A DNA stretch of 64,000 bases from assembly GCA_963678675.1 (NCBI GenBank), contig OY783201.1, forward strand, positions 14,903,027 through 14,967,026, written 5' to 3'. This document shows, one piece after another, positions 31,806 to 64,000 of the stretch; position 1 is the stretch's first letter, and each line of letters starts with the position of its first letter. The notes below the pieces were generated by a model that was not told the DNA's origin, did not search any database, and was given only the letters and a program-made list of their open reading frames with translations. The stretch is from Xiphydria camelus. Taxonomy: Eukaryota > Arthropoda > Insecta > Hymenoptera > Xiphydriidae. The position numbers and the translations under genes are program-made.

Positions 31806-33541
31806 TAGACGCCCTTATGGTATTAATCTGCTGAAAGAAGAAAAAAAATACAAACCAAAACGGCATATCCGCCGTCATATAGATACGCCCTTTTGGCATT
31901 AATATCCAAAAATCAACAATGCATGTATAATATTTTGATTGATTTTTATGTAATATTTCTAATTATCTATATAAAAAAATATACGCCCTTTTGGTTTTAA
32001 TAAGATCATAAGGGCGTATAATGGCGCTTACAACCTTTTGGAAGTTCACACGCGATATTTGTTTTTTTTTAGTCGGATAATAAATTATATTACTCTTAAG
32101 CTGTACCTAATCATCCTATGTAAATATACAGGGTGTAAAAAATGTCCCGAGACGGCCGAATATTTTGAAAAATATGCGTCGCATAGAAAAACAAAAGAGC
32201 ACAGTTTCAATATTTTTAAAAGTTCTATCCCGTCATACCAAACTCGACCCCCCTCCCCTCTCCAACGCTGGGGGGCGAGGGGTAACTTCAAAATTTTTAA
32301 TGGAAACCCCCAATTTTTATTGCAGATTCGGCTTTTACGTTAAAAAATAAGAAACTTTTGTCTAAAATATTTTTTTGGATCAGGGGTAGATGGCGCTCCA
32401 GTCGATGGGGGAAACATAAAAATACGAAATCCTAAAAATTCATTTTAAAAAACTCCAAAACAAAAAACATAGGTTCAATATTTTTAAAAATTCTATCCAT
32501 CCGGGTCGAGTTTTTTGACCTGGGAAGTCCTTGTAACGACAAAATTCTCCCATTCATATTGAAGGCCTGAGTTGTCCTCTAAGGTCCTAGTTATGGTCCT
32601 AATCAGAGGTTCCTGGGTTTAAAACGGACAAATATAAGACCTAGGAAGGCCTAGTTTGACCTGCCCCGGGTCGAGTTTTTCGACCTGGGAAGTCCCGGGA
32701 AGTCCTTTCAACGATAAAATTTTGCTGCCCCTACTCTAAATTTTCCATGCGATAATTGTTTATTTTTATTTTTATATTATATATAGAACAAAATCGTTTT
32801 CAAAAATGGTGTGTGGCGAACGAAAAGTGAGTTCGCCATTTCGACCCGGAGTCGGCCTGTGGACTCGTCAGTAAAACTAGGCTGACTCCTGCCTTAGAAG
32901 CTCTGTGGTCCTCTTAGGTATTATAGTATTGCACCGCTGTTTTACTACCGAGAGCCGAGAGTCGGGGGCCAGGAGCCGCGAGCTGAGGGCCGAGAGGGTC
33001 GGCGCCATCTGGCGTCAGGCCGCCACAGCGTGACGGGTCGCCACAGAGCTATAGATGAGCGAGGAGATACAGCACGTGTTAGGACTTTACAGGTCTTCTT
33101 AGACTTCACCAGGTCTACTCAGTTTTAACCCTCTCGCTTCAGCAGTCCAGTCCACCGAAGTCCCATGACTGAACGGAAGCACACGCAAGAAATGTGCACA
33201 GTGCGCGTGGTTTTGTATATACGTTTTCTAAGGGCCGGTATTACCATGTCAGGTTAAACCGAAGGTTGCAGGTTAATCTTCGGGTTAGCCAAAATGACTG
33301 TATTACAAAATGTGGTTAACTAAGGAGTGGAGTTTAACTTCCTGAAAAACTTTACCGTCAGATATCTGTCGGTTAACCATAGAGTTCAGGTTAACTCGGG
33401 ATTGACGCATGCGCAGAGTGGTCGGTCGCTGCTCTAACCTACAAACGTCAGGGAATGCAGCTGTAAACATTCACGACTCGTGTTTTACATTTTGGTTGTG
33501 TGGTTGTTTTATTACGTGTTTGAAGTTGTACCGCTACGAAT

Positions 33542-35012
33542 ATGGAGGACATTTTTGACATTTTTGAGGAAATATTAACAGACGACGAGGAAGATTACAT
33601 GGAGCTGGTATGTACTCTTACAAAGTAGATAGGAAAAGTAGAAATACTCAAAAATTTTAGGCATTTACGGCCTACGTGTGTATATATCATTTTGAGCATT
33701 GCTACATTTTCGTTCCGGGTTGAAGCCGCGCCGAGAAATGGAACAGACGCGGCTGAAACCCGGAAGCCAAGAGTAACGATACTCAAAATAATAAGCATAA
33801 ATATTATATCTGTCACAAATTCAACGTTAATTTATAGATTGAAATGCCTCGTGCACCCAAAGTATTTCGGCCCAGAATGAACCACTTAGATCGGTGGAAT
33901 GACGAGGAATTTTTGGACAGGTTCCGCATTTCCAAAGGGAGCACGGAATTATTATTACAAGAAATCGAACCTGTGATATCCCATCCCACAAATCGGTACG
34001 TTAGGTTCGATTACGTTAAGTAATTTGTTAAAGCAGTAGCTAAATATTCTGGTACTTTATATTTTCAGAAATGAAGCAATCAGCGCGATGCTACAGTTAC
34101 TAATAACCCTCAGATTTTTTGCATCTGGCTGTATGTTGATATCCGTCGGCGACTTCGCAGGGGTGCACAAATGTACAGTGTCACGCATTGTGGCACGGGT
34201 TAGTGTCGCAATAGCTTCATTAGCTCCGAGGTACATTTATTTACCTCGAAATGAAGCTAAACTCCGACAAACGAAACTGGAATTCTACAACATCGCTCGT
34301 TTCCCAAAAGTTATCGGCGCAATAGATTGCACGCATGTTAAGATTCAGTCACCAGGTAATAACTAGTATCTTTTTGAAATGCATCACTTGCATCAACTTG
34401 CGTACATTATAGATTGACGCAAGTTATAAACGGAGCGTAAATAATCTTTTAGGAGGGAACGATGTTGAGATGTCCCGAAACAGGAAAGGTTTCTTTTCCC
34501 TGAACGTCCAAACGGTGGCAGATTCTACATTGCGAATACGGAATATAGTTGCACGATGGCCAGGATCAAGTCACGACAGTACGATATTTAATAATAGTAG
34601 GCTGAGAGCACGTTTTGAACAGGGCCTGTATCTAAACTGCTTTCTAGTCGGAGATTGTGGTTATGCGTTGAAACCATATCTCATGACTCCGGTGCGAAAT
34701 CCTGTCACACGCCCAGAAAGCTTGTATAACGAATCGCAAATTCGAACTCGAAATGTGGTTGAAAGAAGTTATGGGGTCTGGAAGCGAAGATTTCCCATTT
34801 TGTCACTAGGAGTTCGTGTCAATTTGGAAACCGTTCAAGCAATTATTGTAGCGACTGCTGTGTTACATAACATTGCAATAAACAGGCAGGACGGAATGCC
34901 AGAGGGTGATGAGCTCAATGAAGAAAATCAGAATGAACTGGACATTCAACCGCACCCACGAGGATATGCTGTGCGAGATCAATTAATAAACGAATATTTT
35001 ACAAATTTGTAA
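33542..35012 (+). CDS. Harbinger transposase, four exons, reading frame intact
   Basis: Exons 33542-33607, 33838-33995, 34069-34355 and 34453-35012 join in phase across GT-AG introns to give 356 residues and a TAA. Motifs follow the HARBI1/PIF order: N-terminal FRPRMNHLDRWNDEEF, a helix-turn-helix-like segment (DFAGVHKCTVSRIVARV), GAIDCTH with Asp161, WPGSSHDSTIF with Asp212, GDCGYALKPYLMTPV, and NVVERSYGVWKRRFP with Glu274. All three DDE acidic residues are present and I find no stop or frameshift. The family acts as a nuclease with a Myb-like partner in the nucleus; the candidate partner is the convergent minus-strand gene. AATAAA-like sequence follows at about 35051. Confidence 0.85.
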
Positions 35013-35165
35013 ACTAATCACTTATAAAAAGTGAAACCTTTTTATAGTATGAATAAAAATTTTTCCTTCAAAGAAAATTTTATTTAAAATTCCAATAATT
35101 CCACAGAATAAAATATTGGTACTACTAAAATTGTCCGATATAAAACATTCCCATATATACATTTT

Positions 35166-35559
35166 TTATAATTTTTCTTTCTGTTTTGCGAGTTCTACCT
35201 CCAATATTGCCACACGTAGCTCATGCTCACGCTTTTTCATGGCCATTTCCTCCTTCAGTGCCTCTCGTTGTAAATTTATTAATTCTAACTTGTGGCTTGC
35301 GCCAAGGTATTAATTTTTATGCGGCAATCTTCCGTCAGTTGAGTTTTCTTTTTTATTATCGGTCTGGTTCGCTTGCGCTTTTCAACTAAAAAACGTTAAC
35401 AGAATCCATTAATTAGATAGATTCTTCGAATTCCAATAAATAATCAAACTGAAATGCTTGACAAAGAAAACGTACCTGCTGTAGTTATATTGGTCGTTAC
35501 TTGTTGGCTTGCACTTACGTCCAGTAACTCCTCAACTTGCGTAGGCTGCTCTTCTGTCT
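35166..35559 (-). pseudogene. Probable 3' exons of the Harbinger accessory gene, frame-broken
   Basis: Minus strand: an 84-nt exon 35559-35476 bounded by TTTGCAG and GTACG reads TEEQPTQVEELLDVSASQQV. After an intron with TTTTTTAG at 35386, the next exon opens VEKRKRTRPIIKKKTQ (basic) and, after a one-base frame change, LINLQREALKEEMAMKKREH and so on to KQKEKL-stop (35166), a coiled coil typical of Myb-like TE accessory proteins. I could not find an in-frame connection back to the first exon without crossing a stop, so the 3' part is probably damaged or spliced in a way I cannot see. Confidence 0.5.
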
Positions 35560-35733
35560 CTGCAAAAAAAATAAATATCCACTTAATTGAAATTAATTTT
35601 GAATATCAAATTTGTAAAATAAAATAATGTTTGTCGTGGCTCGCCGAATTACTTTTCATTTCTAAAATTTGAAGTTCTAATTTTTAATGTAACCTAACCT
35701 AACCGAACTTTGGTACCTAGTGTGATAATAATT

Positions 35734-36360
35734 GAAGAGTACAGGGGAATAACAGGCTAAGTCATTTTTCATCGAAATTGAGATATTGTCACTATCTAGT
35801 AGCATTTTTATGTACCTTTAAGCTCAATATACCTTCCAGGGCAATAAGAGAACAAATCCATAGTTGAGGAGCTTGCGTTCAAAAGCGGCTGTATCCCTTT
35901 TTTGCCGATATGCTTTTTTTGCGATTTTCGGCTAAGTTTCACAAGATCTATCAACCGGCATGGTCATATGTGTTCAAAACGGACTATTTGTATTTTAAAA
36001 TCGCATAAAAAGTCGGCCTTTTGCATCAAAACCGGCTATATCCGGATTAATTTAAAATTTTTTTCAGAAACTATTGACATTTGAGAAAAAATTTCAAATT
36101 GCATTAAACTACTTCCCTAAAACACTACAAATAAACTTTTTTTGCTATCTCTATGTATTAAGGCGAACCGATGAGAAGTTTTCGTCTATTCCTGAACAGT
36201 TTTTGTAAATGGATATAGCCGCTTTTTAACGCAAGCTCCTCAGTTATCCCTTATAAAAGAATACCCGTACAGGAGAAAAACTAGCTAGGATTCGAAATAA
36301 AAGTCTTTCTAGCACAAAACCATTAAAATTGACTTAGCTCGTTCTTCCCCTGTACTCTTC
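35734..36360. mobile_element. MITE with GAAGAGTACAGGGG ends, nested in Harbinger
   Basis: GAAGAGTACAGGGGAATAAC at the left pairs with the inverse of CGTTCTTCCCCTGTACTCTTC at the right, continuing through GCTAAGTCA. It inserted between the two Harbinger genes and in turn contains the element 35866-36241. Confidence 0.7.
35866..36241. mobile_element. GAGGAGCTYGCG-family MITE, copy 1
   Basis: Inverted ends GAGGAGCTTGCGTTCAAAAG and the inverse of TTTTTAACGCAAGCTCCTC are flanked by AGTT (35862-35865, 36242-36245). Internal GGATATAGCCG/CGGCTATATCC motifs occur in both orientations. The same family occupies 46557-47084. Confidence 0.8.
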
Positions 36361-36465
36361 AATAGATACCGAGCTAACCTTGTGAATTATTCCCTGTTAA
36401 TTCATCAGATTTTCGCACTCGAAGAAGATTTGGTGACCATGACGACCAGCTCGGTCCAGGGAGTA

Positions 36466-36918
36466 TCAACTCTGCATCCTCTCATGGTTTGTCTCATTGA
36501 CGATTTCCATATTTATACATTCTTCGGCGTCGTCATCGAACGAAGATGGAAGGCCTGTCAGTCCAATGCCTGTCAAGTCCTTCAAAGTGTCTTCCACTGT
36601 TGACGGTGTGCTTATCCTCGCCGATGTACCGCCTCCAGTTTGGAATAACTCCATTTTATTTGCAGCGTGTTTCTTTTTTGCAGTCTTTTTTAAATTCAAA
36701 TATTTTTCCTTTAAATTCTTGGTGGTGCGAGATACTACACCACTTGCGCTGTTGAATTCTTGAGCCACTTGTACCCAAGTGGATTCTTTCAATTTCCACG
36801 AGACAGCGTCAGATTTCTTACATTCTATTATGTGTCGATACTTCGAAACAAGCTCGACAAGAATTTCCACCTCGTTGGTAGAAAAATTCGCTGCCCTTTT
36901 GGAGTTTTCAGTCTCCAT
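36466..36918 (-). CDS. Harbinger Myb/SANT-like accessory protein, first exon
   Basis: ATG at 36918 (METENSKRAANFSTNEVEIL) opens 150 codons. Residues about 10-90 form a trihelix Myb/SANT-like domain (aromatic spacing in STNEVEILVELV, SWKLKESTWVQVAQEFN, TKNLKEKYLNLKKTAKKKH), as in the regulatory-protein-zeste/Myb_DNA-bind_5 group. The tail is Ser/Thr- and acid-rich. In Harbinger elements this protein carries the transposase into the nucleus and to the ends. I prefer this ATG to one 41 codons upstream because the extra residues lack family character. The frame ends at TGA 36466, but coding-like exons lie further downstream, so the true protein may be longer. Confidence 0.65.
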   Translation of the reverse strand: METENSKRAANFSTNEVEILVELVSKYRHIIECKKSDAVSWKLKESTWVQVAQEFNSASGVVSRTTKNLKEKYLNLKKTAKKKHAANKMELFQTGGGTSARISTPSTVEDTLKDLTGIGLTGLPSSFDDDAEECINMEIVNETNHERMQS

Positions 36919-38049
36919 CGCTGCAAAAATTAGATTCGCAGACGTGATAGTATGACATTTTTGCGTTGCATTTACAGAATATTTAACTATTGATTTAATA
37001 CGTGCATCAGGGTGACTCGTTTCAAAGCAATATTCGCGCACCTGATAAACTTTTTAAATATAGATAAAAAATTGTCGCGAAAGAATATACGCATAAACTC
37101 ACCTCAATATCTCCTGGACTGTTGATTCAAGAAACGCACAAATACTGCAAACTATAGCCGCTCTTACTTTTTCAAAGACAACGCAAACTGAAAACGTGCT
37201 CTATGCAAACTATACGTACGCCGTTATGTACCTTGAGCCCGACGAAACGGGCAAGAAGCCCCCCCTTCAAAGTTTTAGAACGTAGGGATAATCCCCAATT
37301 ACCTGCGGAATCGTACTTTCTTTTATTTGTCTGCATCTTCATTTAAAATTTTGTCGCTAATTCAGGAATAAACTAGTTTAGGGCATATTTCATCTAGGGA
37401 TATTCGCTTGAAATGCTACCACTCCTAGTTAACTTAACTTTGGGTAGAAAACGTTTTGTAATACGCATTTTCGTTAACCGTAGGTTTAAACTGAAGGTAA
37501 AGGTTAACTCAACCAGCAGTTTAACCTGACATTGTAATACCGGCCCTGAGTCTTAAATATGAACTGTGCTTAAAACAATCGTTGCTCTAATATGATACGT
37601 ATAGTTCACATTTTCAATATAAAAAAACTTATACAAAATTATATTAGTTATTCTAAAAACACTAGACCAATTACAGTTAACATATTTTTAGGTATTTACA
37701 TATTTACAAGACTTTATGATTAAACGTTTAATCTATTATGAATAAAATCAACAACAAATATTTTGCCGATAACGAATAATTTATCATTGACTACAGATGG
37801 TACTTGTATACACCTCATATGGATGCCGGAATGTTCCGTCGCTCGCACACACAAGTCGTCGCGCGCGGATGACGGATATATCCGTCGCTCGATCGAAAGG
37901 GTTAAACAGATCTTAATAGGCCACTTTAGGTTATGCCAGGACCTCCCAGGACTTCCCAGGTCAAATACTCGACCCGGGAGATCTCACTAGGCTAGTTTAG
38001 GTTTTGCTAGGACTTCCCAGGACTTCCCTGGTCAAAAAACTCGGCCCGG

Positions 38050-38943
38050 GCAGCCATACCAAACTCGACCCCCCCCCCCCCTCTCCCTCGCTGGGGGGCG
38101 AGGAGTAACTTGAAAATCGATTGGAGCGCCATCTACCCTTGATACAAACAAATATTTCAGACAAAAGTTTCTTATTTTTTAACGTAAAACCCGAATCTGC
38201 AATAAAAATTGGGGGTTTCCATTAAAAATGTTGAAGTTACCCCTCGCCCCCCCCCCCCCCCCGCGGGGGAGAGGGGTGGGGGGTCGAGTTTGATATGGCT
38301 GGATAGAACTTTTAAAAATATTGAAATCGTGTTTTTTGTTTTTCGTTTTGAAGATTTTTTCCATGAATTTTTAGGATTTCCTATTTTTATGTTTCCCCCA
38401 TCGATTGGAGCGCCATATATCCCTAATACAAACAAATATTTCAGACAAACGTATTTTTTAACATAAAACCCGAATCTGCAATAAAAATTGGGGGTTTCCA
38501 TTAAAAATGTTGGTTACCCCTCGCCCCCCCGCGGGGGAGAGTGGTGGGGGGTCGAGTTTGATATGGCTGGATAGAACTTTTAAAAATATTGAAATCGTAT
38601 TTTTTGTTTTTCGTTTTGAAGATTTTTTCCATGAATTTTTAGGATTTCCTATTTTTATGTTTCCCCCATCGATTGGAGCGCCATCTATTCCTAATGCAAA
38701 CAAATATTTCAGACAAAAGTTTCTTATTTTTTAACATGAAACCCGAATCCGCAATAAAAATTGATGGTTTCCGTTTAAAATTTTGAAGTTACCCCTCGCC
38801 CCTCAGCGGGGCAAAGGGGTGGGGGGTCAAGTTTGATATGACTGGATAGAACTTTTAAAAATATTGAACCCGTTTCTTTGTTTTTCTATGCGACGCATAT
38901 TTTTCAAAATGTTCAGCCGTCCCGGGACTTTTTTTACACCCTG
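38050..38943. repeat. Tandem array of about 275-bp units with C tracts
   Basis: The landmark CGATTGGAGCGCCAT recurs at 38118, 38402 and 38670. Each unit also has a variable C homopolymer (longest near 38247-38262), GGTCGAGTTTGATATGGCTG and TTTTAAAAATATTGAA. Units form the right arm of the outer element; unit number differs from the left arm. Confidence 0.75.
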
Positions 38944-39013
38944 TAGAATAAGATATTGTAATTTTTTCTAGTTTAACTTATACAAGATTACGTCACACTG
39001 ACCCCTTGAAATC

Positions 39014-62399
<23,386 letters not shown>

Positions 62400-62563
62400 G
62401 TAATTACATCATTTTTATCGCCACGTCTTAATGCTCGAAAACAGGGGTACTTCGATAACAATTGTTTACTTTTTATAAAGATCTCAGGCTTTACAGATAT
62501 GTCCATGCACTGAGAGAAATAATTGCTAGTGCCAAACGAAAATTTCTTAAACCAAGAACATAC

Positions 62564-62712
62564 GAAGAGCTTTATTCCAAAACTAAGTCCAAAAAATTAG
62601 GAAATTGTAATTAGGTACAATTTTTTTATTTCCATTTAATTATGCTATGGATAAAAACAATATTTTGCTCAATTTTAGTAATTTTGGACTTAGTTTTGGA
62701 ATAAAGCTCTTC
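62564..62712. repeat. Hairpin repeat after ABCC4 exon 13
   Basis: GAAGAGCTTTATTCCAAAAC pairs with GTTTTGGAATAAAGCTCTTC; the complementarity extends outward through CAAGAACATAC. It overlaps a plus-strand frame that could be mistaken for a terminal exon. Confidence 0.7.
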
Positions 62713-62924
62713 ACATGATCTTGACATTTTTTAAGAATACAGATTCCTTATATTCTCGATTTAAGGATTCCTTCGTTGGGATGAGAAATTTTTCTTGCGC
62801 GAAAAAAACAATTGCTCAAGCCTATCAAACATTCTCTTATTGTTAGATGAAGACAATCATAGCTTAATCCTGGAATTATATCATGTTTCTGATGAAAGAA
62901 AATATTCTTTTGACATCAGCAGTT

Positions 62925-63810
62925 ATTTCTCTCAGTATATAGTCCCTATTTTTTTCACGCCCCTAAAAGTACCTAAAATTGAAAACTTGACCCTAAAAAT
63001 CAGACGGTTAAGAAAATGGGGAAAAAGTTTAAAGATGTGCAACAATTTTATAAAAAAAACTGTCGGTGCTTCAGAAACAACGTAAATAGCAATTAATGAG
63101 GTAATAAAAAGTGTCACGGAGAAAAAAGATATTACGAGAACTTATATTTCGAAAAATGTACAGTGAGTTAGAAAGGATACGAAAGGAGGGTAAAATGAAT
63201 GAAAGAATTACACTAAACATGTTCCAGAAAAATATGAAGAAGAGGCAAATTAGTATAGAGGATCGAGTTCTACATAAAAAATTTAAATAGAAATGAACCT
63301 CCCTTTCTAATCAGTATTAATTTATCTAGATTAATTCATAAAGCTATATAAATTAACACAGGTTCTTATGATATTTTTATATCAATATGTTTAGTTATCT
63401 TGTCGGTGAGGGACTGGGGACTGAAGACTGAAGGTCGTGCAAAAAATTTCCGAGAGGAAACGATAAAATGTAGGAAAAATTATTCAAAAATACCATAGAG
63501 CATAAAATCAATCGTTTCTTATTGTTTTTTACAGTATTCACAATGTCAAAATTACAAGAAACGATAGATCTTCTAACTCTGGTATTTTGAAATCTTTTCC
63601 ATAATTTTCTATTACTTAATGAGTGCAGCAGATTTGGTGATAGCAATTAATCAGTGATTGATTTGACATGAATAATACTAGTCCTATATGAACCATGTGA
63701 GTTATCTGTATAAGCGTTTTGTGAAGACGGTCTCTAAAAATCCCTCTTTTTTTGTAAAATTATCTTCTTATTTCCCTAAACTGCTTTGTCCCTGCACTGT
63801 GAAGCCTGAG
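62925..63810 (+). repeat. Dispersed repeat with decayed coding remnant, copy 2
   Basis: Collinear with 21410-23130, without the 900-bp internal segment. With one frameshift and several stops, 63080-63289 reads INEVIKSVTEKKDITRTYIS, then ELERIRKEGKMNERITLNMF, KKRQISIEDRVLHKKFK-stop, homologous to the frame in copy 1. Followed by AATTTATCTAGATTAATTCA and CTGCTTTGTCCCTGCACTGT tracts shared with copy 1. Confidence 0.55.
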
Positions 63811-64000
63811 ATCTCCGATTTTGATGTCCTCAAGTAGACGGAATAGCTACGAATGGTCAAGCCAAATAGGGACTAATATCAAATGCTATCGCGTGATGAT
63901 TAAAAGCTCTGCCTTCGTGAAAATTATATAGGTACTCGTGACTTTGATCTCCTGTAAATGTATTGCAGTTTAGAAAATAAATGACTGTTTATTAGAATGT
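63811..64000. other. Window end, probably ABCC4 last intron
   Basis: No acceptor plus EFDHP-type coding sequence recognised before the window ends. Confidence 0.4.

Larger units (their letters stand above)
31335..32035. mobile_element. Foldback-like element with GGGCGTAT motifs, carrying an ABCC4 exon copy
   Basis: Degenerate repeats of ATACGCCCTTTTGGCATTAA and its complement occur on both sides (about 31350-31630; 31808-32030), with AGGGCGTA and GCGCC ends. This architecture, arms full of one short motif in both orientations, resembles the GGCATACG foldback element. In the middle (31651-31805) lies a duplicate of part of ABCC4 exon 2 with flanking intron, interrupted by a TTAA MITE. Exact boundaries are uncertain. 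Confidence 0.5.
33232..37546 (+). mobile_element. PIF/Harbinger transposon, apparently complete
   Basis: Ends GGGCCGGTATTACCATGTCA and the inverse (TGACATTGTAATACCGGCCC) bound 4315 bp, flanked by TAA (left) and TGA (right), near the TWA trinucleotide target of this superfamily. Subterminal GGTTAAC/GTTAACC motifs recur inside each end. It carries the two genes typical of PIF/Harbinger: a DDE transposase (+) and a Myb/SANT-like DNA-binding partner (-), converging. Two smaller elements are nested between them (35734-36360, 35866-36241). Confidence 0.85.
33129..37901. mobile_element. TTAA-flanked element split by Harbinger
   Basis: TTAA at 33125-33128 and 37902-37905. Ends CCCTCTCGCTTC and (inverted) CCCTTTCGATCGAGCG share CCCTYTCG. 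Without the Harbinger insert it would be about 460 bp, a typical non-autonomous size. The similarity between ends is short, so the pairing is less certain than for other TTAA elements here. Confidence 0.5.
32129..38943. mobile_element. Outer foldback-like element, host of a five-level nest
   Basis: Ends CAGGGTGTAAAAAATGTCCC (32129) and the inverse (GGGACTTTTTTTACACCCTG, to 38943) are flanked by TA on both sides. Inverted similarity extends inward through GCGTCGCATAGAAAAACAAA, C/G-rich tracts (CTCGACCCCCC), AGATGGCGCTCCA and CGGGTCGAGTTTTTTGACC. The right arm (38050-38943) holds about three tandem units of about 270-285 bp, the left arm one to two. I see no coding capacity of its own. It may be one element opened by later insertions or two convergent non-autonomous copies. 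Confidence 0.6.

Noticed and set aside
36919..37041. Upstream ATG extending the Harbinger accessory protein by 41 residues
   Set aside because: The extension lacks any domain character, and the downstream ATG is directly followed by the Myb/SANT-like domain.
38209..38734. Repeated open frames of about 75-109 codons in both strands
   Set aside because: They are translations of the tandem C-tract repeat units, identical from unit to unit and without family similarity.
62487..62615. Plus-strand frame after TTTACAG that could be the terminal ABCC4 exon
   Set aside because: It does not resemble the conserved MRP4 C-terminus and is largely one arm of the hairpin repeat 62564-62712.

Overview
The window is eukaryotic, AT-rich and intron-bearing, and reads as an insect nuclear genome. 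A hymenopteran such as an ant is my best guess from the ABC transporter sequence and the mix of mariner, Tc1, piggyBac and Harbinger elements; this is inference, since no taxon-diagnostic locus is present. There is no bacterial gene organisation, CRISPR array or rRNA/tRNA operon.

One large host gene dominates the right part: an ABCC4/MRP4-type multidrug-resistance-associated ABC transporter on the + strand. Thirteen coding exons, all in phase across consensus GT-AG junctions, run from an ATG at 39014 to 62399 and encode 1284 residues: an N-terminal leader, transmembrane domain 1, nucleotide-binding domain 1, linker, transmembrane domain 2 and nucleotide-binding domain 2. Only the short C-terminal exon appears to lie past the window. 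Its introns are packed with miniature inverted-repeat elements and decayed mariners. A second small host-like gene at 5850-6035 encodes a 61-residue secreted cysteine-containing peptide with TATA box and poly(A) signal.

Most of the rest is mobile DNA. 1-2336: GC-rich unexplained block. 2374-3316: palindromised mariner-type element. 6953-9611: palindromised piggyBac. 12462-16679: 4.2 kb foldback element full of GGCATACG motifs with a decayed DDE transposase, carrying TTAA inserts. 17-24 kb: inverted-repeat elements. 24992-26286: full-length dead mariner. 26335-27967: palindromised Tc1. 30484-31194: deleted mariner. 31335-32035: element carrying a copy of ABCC4 exon 2, itself hit by a TTAA element. 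32129-38943: a five-level nest of elements whose middle layer is a PIF/Harbinger transposon with an apparently intact four-exon transposase (33542-35012) and a convergent Myb/SANT-like partner gene.

The most striking themes are: (i) three unrelated DNA transposons (mariner-type, piggyBac, Tc1) have each been turned into palindromes in which one end replaces the other; (ii) many insertions can be proved from uninserted paralogous sites inside this window; (iii) an exon of the resident transporter gene has been duplicated into a foldback-type element about 8.6 kb upstream.
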